Translations under genes and position numbers: made by a program
Part shown: positions 1 to 6,567 of the stretch, in pieces
Numbering within the stretch: the first letter of the stretch is position 1
How the letters are laid out: the number at the start of each line of letters is the position of its first letter
Notes under the pieces: model-generated
What the model saw: the letters and a program-made list of their open reading frames with translations, nothing else
Told to the model about the DNA's origin: nothing
Database searches by the model: none
Source of the DNA: Planctomycetaceae bacterium
GTDB lineage: Bacteria; Planctomycetota; Planctomycetia; Pirellulales; UBA1268
Reading direction: 5' to 3'
Assembly: GCA_947464585.1 (NCBI GenBank)
Contig: CANHYS010000122.1
Location: 1-6,567 of the forward strand
DNA length: 6,567 bases

Positions 1-1186
1 CGTTCGAGGGACTCAGGTCACGGTGGACGAAGCCCTGCCGGTGCGCCTCGGCGATCGCACCGCAGATCTGACGGCCCAGAAAGACGGCGCGGCCCGCAGG
101 CATCGGCCCGGACCGGCCGACGATGTCGGCGATGCAGAGCCCCGGCAGAAACTCCATGGCGCAGTACGCCGTGCCGTCGCCCGTGCGTCCGAAATCGAAG
201 ACGCTGACGGTGTTGGGGTGCAACAGTCGGGCCGCCGCCTGCACCTCCCGGTCGAACCGGGCCGTCGCCACGGGGTCTCCCGGCCTCACGAGCTTGATCG
301 CGCACGGCCGCTTCAGCTCGTCGTGTTCCGCCAAATAGATGTGGCCTACCCCGCGATCGCCGAGCGAACGCAGCAGGCGATAGGGGCCCACGCGGCCGAG
401 TCCGCCCGGACCGGAGTCGCGATCACCGTCCGCGCCACTCTCGTGGCCGCGCAACACCCAGGCCGCGAGCGTCGCGAGCACCACGCCCATGATGAGAAAC
501 AGGGCGTTGGCCATGACGATCTGGTGGTTCGCCACGTCGTCCATGTCGAGGTTGACCGTGTCAGCATGATGCAGCACGAACCCGTGGCAGAGAATCAAAG
601 CGGCCGCCATCGTCACCACGATCCGCGCCGTCGCCGCCGGAGCCCGCGGCACGAAGACGCCGCAGCAGATCATGAGCACGATCGTTCGGATCACGCCGTT
701 CTTCTGCACGGCGACGGCATCGACCAGTTCGCGGCGGTCGATGAGGTCGACCGCAGAGAGGTATTGCGCGGCGAGCATGATCAGCATCTCGAAGCCGAAC
801 AGGCAGCCCTCCACGAGCCGCACGTGCCGCCGGCTGAGCCGCAGCGGCGACAGGAGGAGGGCACACGTGAGCCCCGCCACCGCCGCCCGCAGCAGCAGTG
901 ACCACGTCGGAGCATCGGACGAAGCCGTCAGCACCGACTCGGGCCCGGTCACCTTGACCAGGGCGAACGCCAGGTGAAAGAGCGAAAGGAATCCAGCCAC
1001 GGCCGCGAGCCGCCACCGCAACTGTGGTGTCGCGATGCCGCTCCCGTCCTCCTGCGGGCTTCCCAATGTGATGCCTGGAGAGGCGTCCGCAGCGTCTTCC
1101 GTCGCCGACTCGAGATCGATGTCGTCCTCGTCATCGGGGCCCCGCGCGACGTCCTGACGGCTCGTGGTGTCGTTCGCTGCACGCAT
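1..1186 (-). CDS. Membrane-anchored Ser/Thr protein kinase, C-terminal part cut off by the window edge
   Basis: Partial gene; 395 residues are visible and the reading frame stays open to the left edge. Order of parts: an acidic N-terminal tail (about 1-55), six hydrophobic stretches that look like membrane helices (about 59-79, 95-115, 123-144, 164-180, 185-206, 224-245), then a eukaryotic-type kinase domain from about 267. Visible kinase landmarks are the nucleotide loop LGDRGVG (275-281), the AIK lysine K298, the alpha-C glutamate E314 and the catalytic loop HRDLSPSN (388-395) with D390. The DFG segment lies outside the window. An even number of helices would keep both the N-terminus and the kinase domain in the cytoplasm. 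Two oddities: R278 replaces the middle glycine of the GxGxxG loop, and S392 replaces the lysine typical of Ser/Thr kinases. The ATG at 1186 is chosen because no start codon lies in frame between it and the previous gene's stop; its ribosome site (GAAGAAAG) is weak. The substrate is unknown. Confidence 0.88.
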   Translation of the reverse strand, partial: MRAANDTTSRQDVARGPDDEDDIDLESATEDAADASPGITLGSPQEDGSGIATPQLRWRLAAVAGFLSLFHLAFALVKVTGPESVLTASSDAPTWSLLLRAAVAGLTCALLLSPLRLSRRHVRLVEGCLFGFEMLIMLAAQYLSAVDLIDRRELVDAVAVQKNGVIRTIVLMICCGVFVPRAPAATARIVVTMAAALILCHGFVLHHADTVNLDMDDVANHQIVMANALFLIMGVVLATLAAWVLRGHESGADGDRDSGPGGLGRVGPYRLLRSLGDRGVGHIYLAEHDELKRPCAIKLVRPGDPVATARFDREVQAAARLLHPNTVSVFDFGRTGDGTAYCAMEFLPGLCIADIVGRSGPMPAGRAVFLGRQICGAIAEAHRQGFVHRDLSPSN

Positions 1187-1208
1187 GGGTGGGTCTTTCT
1201 TCGGGAGT

Positions 1209-1233
1209 GGCGGCGGTGCCTGACACCGCCGCC
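1209..1233. repeat. Perfect 10-bp inverted repeat (hairpin) between the zinc-ribbon gene and the kinase
   Basis: Left arm GGCGGCGGTG (1209-1218) and right arm CACCGCCGCC (1224-1233) are exact reverse complements around the 5-base loop CCTGA. The core GGTGCCTGACACC is itself a compact palindromic unit. The element lies after the stop of the zinc-ribbon gene and 23 bases before the kinase start. Read on the minus strand it is not followed by a T run, so it is not a classic intrinsic terminator. It could stabilise or attenuate the transcript, or it may be a copy of a dispersed palindromic repeat. Confidence 0.75.
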
Positions 1234-1246
1234 GGGTGCCTAGCCG

Positions 1247-2404
1247 TTACGGCTTCCGGCCTTGGGCGGGCTTGGGTGTGCCGTGCGAACCGGGCAGGGA
1301 CGATGAGTCTGGCAAAGGCACCTCGCGAAGCCACGACCGCGCCTTCTTGAGCCCCTCGTCGAAGACGCCCTTCTGGCCGGCAAGTTCACCCTCGACGGTC
1401 TCGACCGCCTTTTCGACCGAATCGACGCCGGGCACCTGGGCCTTGATGCCGCCACGGAGCCACGGCACGTAGGCATACGCCGCGACGACGAGCGCCAGCG
1501 TCATCAGTGGGATCCGCATCCGGAGGACCGTGTCGCGATAACGATACCAGTCGGTCCACAGGTAGTAGAGCGTGAACGGAGGGACGAGGAAGAGCGCCCC
1601 CTGCAGGGGATTCTTCCGGAACGAGAGGGTCAGGAGGCTGGTGATGTCTCCTGCGAGTCCGACGAGGTTGAGCGCCACGACCACGCCGCACAGCATCGTG
1701 GCGAGAGAATGCCGGCCAATCATCCCGCTGGCGACCGCCAGAATGATGAGGATGAACGACACGGTGTAGCTGGTCTCACTGATCCAGGTCGTCACCCGAC
1801 CCAACAGGCCGAAGAACAACCGGTAGGCGACGAGTATCGACGACGCCCCGCCCGCCACTGGCCGCACGGTCCCGGGCGAGACGCTGTTCACCAGCGGGGC
1901 GACCATGTTGGTCACGAGCGCAAAGAAGTTCGCTGACGTTTCACTGGCAGCTGCGGTCGGGGGAGCGACGCGTGGGGCGGCCACGCGAGACGGCGGCCGC
2001 GGAACGGTCGCCGGGGACGTGAAGACGCTCGGGGGCACAGCGACGGCCGGCCCCAACTCGGCGTTGTCCCAGTCCGACGCGGCGAGGGCCGGCACGTTGA
2101 CCGGAGTGACGGGACGCAGCGAGTAGTCGCCCGCCTCATTCGCCGCAGGCTTCGGGGCGGGACGATCAGTTGCCGCGGATGGGCGTCCGCCGGCGGACGG
2201 CAACTGGCTGGCAACCGCCGTTCGCCAATCGGCGGCCGCCGTTGGATTCCCTGAACCGCTCTGCCCAGGACCACCAGACGCGGCCTGACCGCTCGGCACG
2301 ACCGTGCGCTGCTTGCAGTAGCGGCAGCGGCCGGTCCGGCCCGCCAACGCCGCATCCGCCACGAGCGGCTTCGCACAGTGCGGGCAGGCGAAGCTGATCT
2401 TCAC
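1247..2404 (-). CDS. Zinc-ribbon protein with disordered linker and multi-pass membrane domain, function unknown
   Basis: 385 residues from a GTG start. The N-terminus carries a four-cysteine zinc ribbon, C7-P-H-C10 and C27-R-Y-C30, of the kind found at the start of many planctomycete proteins. Residues about 35-155 are rich in Ala, Pro, Ser, Gly and Thr and look disordered. Hydrophobic stretches follow at about 213-229, 233-254, 268-283 and 298-316, with a weaker one near 187-202. The segment 284-296, between the last two, is rich in Tyr and Arg. The tail (about 325-362) is charged and probably helical, and the last 20 residues are Pro/Lys/Arg-rich. The GTG at 2404 is preferred over the ATG at 2521, because GGAGGT lies 6 bases before it and it puts the zinc ribbon directly at the N-terminus. 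The ATG would overlap the hydrolase stop and add 39 low-complexity residues. The kinase follows 60 bases downstream in the same frame. I do not recognise a named family for the membrane part; a sensory or scaffolding role is only a guess. Confidence 0.82.
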   Translation of the reverse strand: MKISFACPHCAKPLVADAALAGRTGRCRYCKQRTVVPSGQAASGGPGQSGSGNPTAAADWRTAVASQLPSAGGRPSAATDRPAPKPAANEAGDYSLRPVTPVNVPALAASDWDNAELGPAVAVPPSVFTSPATVPRPPSRVAAPRVAPPTAAASETSANFFALVTNMVAPLVNSVSPGTVRPVAGGASSILVAYRLFFGLLGRVTTWISETSYTVSFILIILAVASGMIGRHSLATMLCGVVVALNLVGLAGDITSLLTLSFRKNPLQGALFLVPPFTLYYLWTDWYRYRDTVLRMRIPLMTLALVVAAYAYVPWLRGGIKAQVPGVDSVEKAVETVEGELAGQKGVFDEGLKKARSWLREVPLPDSSSLPGSHGTPKPAQGRKP

Positions 2405-2410
2405 GGCGGA

Positions 2411-2416
2411 ACCTCC
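2411..2416 (-). promoter_or_regulatory. Strong ribosome binding site for the zinc-ribbon gene
   Basis: GGAGGT on the minus strand, 6 bases before the GTG at 2404. It is the clearest Shine-Dalgarno sequence in the window and decides the start of this gene in favour of GTG over the upstream in-frame ATG. Confidence 0.75.
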
Positions 2417-2433
2417 GAGAACGGAAAGACCCG

Positions 2434-2463
2434 ACGATACGACGGCCATCGGTCGCTGTGCAA
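2434..2463 (-). promoter_or_regulatory. Possible weak promoter before the zinc-ribbon gene
   Basis: Minus-strand TTGCAC (2458-2463) and TATCGT (2434-2439) are separated by 18 bases in the 107-base gap after the hydrolase gene. They match the sigma-70 consensus at 3/6 and 4/6 positions, so chance is a real explanation. If real, the zinc-ribbon and kinase genes could be transcribed apart from the hydrolase, with a very short leader. Confidence 0.2.
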
Positions 2464-2511
2464 GTGCCAAGGGAGCCGATTGCGCCTGACTCGCGGCTTG
2501 TGGGCGGTGTT

Positions 2512-5247
2512 TCACCGCCATTCATCGATCAGGTTGGCCACGAGCGCCGTCCACCCCGTCTGGTGGCTCGCTCCCAGGCCGGCAGCCGTGTCGCCGTGGA
2601 AGTATTCATAGAAGAGCAACTCATCCCGCCAGCGCGGATCGCCCTGAAACCGCGGCGTGTCGCCCCACACGGGCCGGTGGCCGGAGCCATCGAGGAGGAA
2701 GACACCGGTCATTCGTCGGGCGATGTCGCGGGCCATCGCGCGGAAGCCGATCGGCTGGCCGGCCGACGCGGGCGTCTCCAGGCAGACGTCCGGACCGAAG
2801 GCGGTGCCCAGCTTCCGCAGCGACTCGATGATCAGGAACGTCGTCGGAAACCAGATCGGCCCCCGCCAGTTGGAGTTGCCCCCCTTGAGCTTCGTCTCCG
2901 ATTCCGCCGGCTCGTAGCCCATCCGACGCCCTTCGAATTCGAACGGCTCGTGCTGGTGCTTCTTGGAGAGCGACCGCACGCCGTGCGGTGCCAGAAACTC
3001 ATCCGGATCATGAAGCCGGCCCAGGAGCCGCGTGAGCTGCGCGAAATTCATGATCGTGAGCAGGTGCGTGGTCGATCCGTCGGCCTGCGGCACCCGCTGG
3101 ATCACCTTCGACACCATGTCGGCGCGGTTGTGCATGAACCAGTTCAGGTTGGCCGAGAACTCCTTGAAGGGCTCTATCCACTTCGCCTCCAGACGCTCGA
3201 CGGCGAACAGCGGGATGAGCCCCACCAGCGACCTCACCCTGAACTTCTGATACCGACCATCGGCGTGCTGCAGCACGTCGTAGAAGAAGCCGTCCTCCTC
3301 GTCGAAGAGGGCGTAGTCGCGGCGGCCCATGTGCTTCATCGCATGCGCGATGGAGGCATAGTGCTGCAGAAACTTCGACGCCATGCTCTCGTAGACGGGA
3401 TTTTCCTTGGCCAACTCCAGCGAGATCCGCATCATCGTCAGGGAAAACATCCCCATCCAGCCGGTGGCGTCGGACTGTTTGAGCGAGGCGCCGTCCTCGA
3501 GCTGCTCGCTCCGGTCGAAGATGCTGATGTTGTCGAGGCCGAGGAAGCCGCCTTCGAACACATTGTGGCCTTCGCGGTCGACCTTGTTCACCCAGCTCGT
3601 GAAATTCAGCAGCAGCTTGTGGTAGCACCGCTCCAGCCAGGCCCGATCCTTGCGGCCTTGCAGCCGTTTCTCCATGGTGTAGACCCGCCACACGGCCCAG
3701 GCATGCACGGGTGGATTGAGGTCATTGAATTCCCACTCGTAGGCCGGCAACTGACCGCTGGGGTGTTGGAACTGCTCGAAGAGCAGGAACCAGAGTTGGT
3801 CCTTGGCAAACTGCGTGTCGACGAGCGCGAATGGAACACACTGAAAGGCGAGATCCCAGGCCGCGAACCATGGGTATTCCCAGGTGTCGGGCATGGACAG
3901 CACCCGCAGCGAATTGAGGTGCCGCCAGTGCTGATTGCGGATCGTCTGCCGCGAGGCCGGCGGCGGCGCGGCGGGATTGTCGCCGTCGAGCCACTTCTCG
4001 ACGTCGAAGATGTAGTTCTGCTTTGACCAGAGCAGCCCCGCCAACGCCCGCCTCTGCACGTGCCGCTCGTCGGGCGTGGCGTCGGGCGGTGCCACCTGCT
4101 CGTAAAAGAGATCGGCCTCCTCTCGCCGTGCGGCAAGCGTGGCATCGACGAACGCGGCGAGCGATGGCCCACCGTTGGAGAAGGCTGTGGTTGGCGGCAG
4201 CACCTCGGCGGGCGGCCTGTCGGTGAGCACGAGATGCATGACGGCCGAGCCACCGGGCGGCACCAGCCAGCGCCGGTGGATGCAGACCTTCGTGCCGCTG
4301 CCAGCCGGGTTCAAGGCGGCCCGCTCCCGCTCGCAGAGAAACCGGTGAAACGCATCCTTGGTGAACCGGGAACGGCTGGCACTTCCGGCCCCGTAGACGA
4401 CTGGGCCGTTGGTCTCGTTGTCGGTCGCCAGCACGACGGCGGCATCGGCCGCGGCGAGAAGCCAGCGAGGCCCGAGTCGAAAGCCCGCAGGCATCCGCGG
4501 ATCGAGGAGCATGCCGGTGTCGTCGGCCTCCATGCAGAGCGTGCCGACCGGCCCTGCCACGGTGCGGATCACCGGCTCTGGCAGCGGCTGTGGCCCCCAT
4601 GACCAGGTGTTGCGAAACCAGAGCGTCGGCAGCATGTGCAGCGGGGCCGGGTCGGGCCCGCAGTTCGTGGCCGTGATCCGGATGGCGATCTCGTCGGTCG
4701 AGGACTTGGCGTATTCGACGAGGATGTCAAACCAGCGGTCGTCGGCGAAGACGCCCGTGTCGAGGAGTTCGTACTCTGGCCCCTGCCCTCTTCGCCGCTG
4801 GTTTTCTGCCACGAGCTGTTCGTAGGGAAACGCCCGCTGCGGATAGCGATACCGCAGGCTCATGAAGGAGTGGGTGGGGGTGTTGTCGACGTGGAAGTAG
4901 TATTCCTTCACGTCCTCGCCGTGGTTTCCCTCGAAGGGGGTGACGCCGAAAAACCGCTCCTTGAGATGCGTATCGGATTCGTTCCAGAAGGTCGGAGCGA
5001 AGCAAAGCAGTTGAAACCGGTCGCAGATTCCGGCGATGCCATCTTCGCCCCACCGGTAGGCCTTGGAACGCGACTTGCCGTACGGGAGATACCGCCAGGC
5101 GTCGCCATCCGCCGAATAGTCCTCCCGGACCGTGCCCCAGGCCCGGTCCGAGAGATAGGGCCCCCACCGCCGCCAGCCATGGGCGTCGTCGGTGACCGTG
5201 CGGAGCCGGGCGACCTCGGGATTCGGTTCGGTTGGTCTGGTTGGCAT
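2512..5247 (-). CDS. Glycoside hydrolase, GH63 / MGH1-like family (glucosidase-type), cytoplasmic
   Basis: 911 residues from the ATG at 5247, close to the roughly 900 usual for bacterial GH63-like glucosidases. No signal peptide is visible, so it probably acts in the cytoplasm. The N-terminal part has conserved blocks [21 protein letters not shown] (about 28-48), RWGEDG (65-70), [13 protein letters not shown] and [12 protein letters not shown], typical of the N-terminal beta domain. The C-terminal (alpha/alpha)6 domain has [11 protein letters not shown], whose D465 fits the general acid, then [11 protein letters not shown] (789-799), then FYEYFHGD, whose E881 fits the catalytic base. These roles are assigned by analogy with characterised GH63 enzymes such as E. 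coli YgjK. Family members cleave alpha-glucosides, and relatives hydrolyse mannosylglycerate or glucosylglycerate; the real substrate cannot be read here. A second in-frame ATG at 5265 gives six more residues, and neither start has a clear ribosome site. An open frame continues upstream antisense to prs but lacks family similarity. The gene is divergent from prs. Confidence 0.9.
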   Translation of the reverse strand: MPTRPTEPNPEVARLRTVTDDAHGWRRWGPYLSDRAWGTVREDYSADGDAWRYLPYGKSRSKAYRWGEDGIAGICDRFQLLCFAPTFWNESDTHLKERFFGVTPFEGNHGEDVKEYYFHVDNTPTHSFMSLRYRYPQRAFPYEQLVAENQRRRGQGPEYELLDTGVFADDRWFDILVEYAKSSTDEIAIRITATNCGPDPAPLHMLPTLWFRNTWSWGPQPLPEPVIRTVAGPVGTLCMEADDTGMLLDPRMPAGFRLGPRWLLAAADAAVVLATDNETNGPVVYGAGSASRSRFTKDAFHRFLCERERAALNPAGSGTKVCIHRRWLVPPGGSAVMHLVLTDRPPAEVLPPTTAFSNGGPSLAAFVDATLAARREEADLFYEQVAPPDATPDERHVQRRALAGLLWSKQNYIFDVEKWLDGDNPAAPPPASRQTIRNQHWRHLNSLRVLSMPDTWEYPWFAAWDLAFQCVPFALVDTQFAKDQLWFLLFEQFQHPSGQLPAYEWEFNDLNPPVHAWAVWRVYTMEKRLQGRKDRAWLERCYHKLLLNFTSWVNKVDREGHNVFEGGFLGLDNISIFDRSEQLEDGASLKQSDATGWMGMFSLTMMRISLELAKENPVYESMASKFLQHYASIAHAMKHMGRRDYALFDEEDGFFYDVLQHADGRYQKFRVRSLVGLIPLFAVERLEAKWIEPFKEFSANLNWFMHNRADMVSKVIQRVPQADGSTTHLLTIMNFAQLTRLLGRLHDPDEFLAPHGVRSLSKKHQHEPFEFEGRRMGYEPAESETKLKGGNSNWRGPIWFPTTFLIIESLRKLGTAFGPDVCLETPASAGQPIGFRAMARDIARRMTGVFLLDGSGHRPVWGDTPRFQGDPRWRDELLFYEYFHGDTAAGLGASHQTGWTALVANLIDEWR

Positions 5248-5269
5248 GGGGCTGGCGACCGGCATGGGG
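5243..5269. repeat. 9-bp direct repeat duplicating the hydrolase start-codon context
   Basis: GGCATGGGG occurs at 5243-5251 and 5261-5269, an 18-base period. On the minus strand each copy reads CCCCATGCC, so both carry an in-frame ATG six codons apart. This is why the hydrolase start is ambiguous between 5247 and 5265. Confidence 0.6.
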
Positions 5270-5420
5270 AGCGGCAAAGAGCGGGCCGCGGAATCCGCTT
5301 GGCGACTTCGACGTATTCGCCCCAGAATCGCCACGGCGAAGGGGTGATTCAAGTCGCTGGAATCCCGAGGCCGCACCGAGACAGGCCACGGCTTGAAGAA
5401 CCGCCGCTCCCCCGTCACAG

Positions 5421-5449
5421 TGGCGGTGCACCCGCCAGCATCCACCGCC
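5421..5449 (+). promoter_or_regulatory. Prs leader segment able to form two alternative hairpins
   Basis: TGGCGG (5421-5426) pairs with CCGCCA (5432-5437) around a 5-base loop. The overlapping GGCGGTG (5422-5428) pairs exactly with CACCGCC (5443-5449). The two stems share the same 5' arm, so they exclude each other. The segment ends 10 bases before the prs ribosome site. In GC-rich DNA such pairing can be chance. Confidence 0.3.
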
Positions 5450-5458
5450 CAAGCCCGC

Positions 5459-5462
5459 AGGA
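5459..5462 (+). promoter_or_regulatory. Ribosome binding site of prs
   Basis: AGGA ends 7 bases before the ATG at 5470. It supports this start over a longer frame that remains open upstream, as does the alignment of the N-terminus with the family. Confidence 0.55.
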
Positions 5463-5469
5463 CGCACCG

Positions 5470-6414
<945 letters not shown>

Positions 6415-6427
6415 GCACGCCGCAGGC

Positions 6428-6459
6428 CCGTGCTGGGCCCAGATCTGGACCCAGCACGG
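6428..6459 (+). terminator. Hairpin after prs, possible terminator lacking a T tract
   Basis: CCGTGCTGGG (6428-6437) and CCCAGCACGG (6450-6459) pair perfectly around a 12-base loop that contains the small palindrome CCAGATCTGG. It begins 13 bases after the prs stop, a typical terminator position. The following bases are A-rich rather than T-rich, so it is either a non-canonical terminator or an mRNA-stabilising 3' end. Confidence 0.5.
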
Positions 6460-6536
6460 TGACAGAAAAAGCCGAAAAACAGCCCCCCTCCCCCCGTAAA
6501 ACACTTCTCCCCCGGGCGAGAGTGGACTCGGCTTGC

Positions 6537-6543
6537 GGAAAGG
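6537..6543 (+). promoter_or_regulatory. Ribosome binding site of the gene starting at 6551
   Basis: GGAAAGG lies 7 bases before an ATG at 6551. The purine-rich match and spacing are the main evidence that a gene starts there. Confidence 0.4.
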
Positions 6544-6550
6544 CGGTTTC

Positions 6551-6567
6551 ATGGCAAAATGGCCCGC
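6551..6567 (+). CDS. Start of a further plus-strand gene, only five codons visible
   Basis: ATG with a well-placed ribosome site, reading M-A-K-W-P before the window ends. It lies 136 bases after the prs stop, beyond the hairpin. The gap between also holds A-rich and C-rich tracts (about 6463-6515). Too little is visible to name a product. The gene next to prs in many bacteria encodes ribosomal protein L25 or GlmU, but nothing here supports either. Confidence 0.4.

Larger units (their letters stand above)
5270..5469. promoter_or_regulatory. Divergent intergenic region between the hydrolase gene and prs
   Basis: About 200 bases with no convincing gene, which must hold the promoters for both divergent genes. 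The only sigma-70-like pair I could pick out for prs is TTGAAG (5393-5398), 17 bases, CACAGT (5416-5421). The -10 box is poor, so the exact promoter is unassigned. On the minus strand, TTGAAT with 17-base spacing to GATTCT is equally weak. A shared control region is plausible but only from geometry. Confidence 0.4.

Noticed and set aside
23..901. 292-codon plus-strand open frame
   Set aside because: It is antisense to the kinase, whose motifs are unmistakable on the minus strand. The translation is His/Arg/Glu-rich with no domain.
2405..2521. ATG at 2521 as the start of the zinc-ribbon gene, overlapping the hydrolase stop
   Set aside because: It has no ribosome site and would add 39 low-complexity residues before a zinc ribbon normally placed at the N-terminus. 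The GTG at 2404 has a strong GGAGGT.
2458..4026. 522-codon plus-strand open frame
   Set aside because: It is entirely antisense to the conserved catalytic half of the hydrolase, and its Glu/His/Arg-rich composition is typical of a shadow frame.
4636..5469. Long plus-strand frame in phase with prs, upstream of its ATG
   Set aside because: It is antisense to the conserved hydrolase N-terminal domain. PRPP synthases start where the ATG at 5470 puts them, and a ribosome site precedes it.
6463..6515. A-rich and C-rich tracts after prs as a possible small RNA or phage-type site
   Set aside because: There is no promoter, conserved structure or repeat unit to support it. It looks like ordinary intergenic sequence.

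Overview
The window is GC-rich, tightly packed bacterial chromosome, and it most resembles a planctomycete. That assignment is an inference. It rests on the base composition, a small CPxC zinc-ribbon fused to a disordered linker and a membrane domain, and a membrane-embedded Ser/Thr kinase of unusual layout. No RNA gene, CRISPR array, transposase or phage gene was found.

Layout. On the minus strand, read from right to left, three genes lie in one direction. The first (about 5247 to 2512) is a large cytoplasmic glycoside hydrolase of the GH63 / MGH1-like (alpha/alpha)6 type. The second (2404 to 1247) encodes a zinc-ribbon protein with about four membrane segments. The third (1186 to beyond position 1) is a Ser/Thr protein kinase with six predicted membrane helices placed N-terminal to the kinase domain; the left edge cuts it just after its HRD catalytic loop. 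On the plus strand, prs (5470-6414) encodes a complete ribose-phosphate pyrophosphokinase. It is divergent from the hydrolase across about 200 bases. A further plus-strand gene appears to begin at 6551 and runs off the right edge.

Function. prs is housekeeping: it supplies PRPP for nucleotide, histidine, tryptophan and NAD synthesis. The hydrolase probably trims an intracellular glucoside or mannoside. The zinc-ribbon protein and kinase are close neighbours, in the same frame and 60 bases apart, and look like a membrane-associated signalling pair. Nothing in the sequence ties them functionally to the hydrolase beyond shared orientation.

Notable points. The kinase has HRDLSPSN where Ser/Thr kinases have HRDLKPxN, and an Arg in place of the middle glycine of its nucleotide loop. 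The PRPP synthase has Ser in place of an usually acidic residue of its ribose-phosphate loop. A perfect 10-bp inverted repeat sits between the zinc-ribbon gene and the kinase. Another follows prs without a T tract. The prs leader can form two mutually exclusive hairpins. I see no convincing new multi-gene system; the kinase and its zinc-ribbon neighbour are the best candidates for follow-up.
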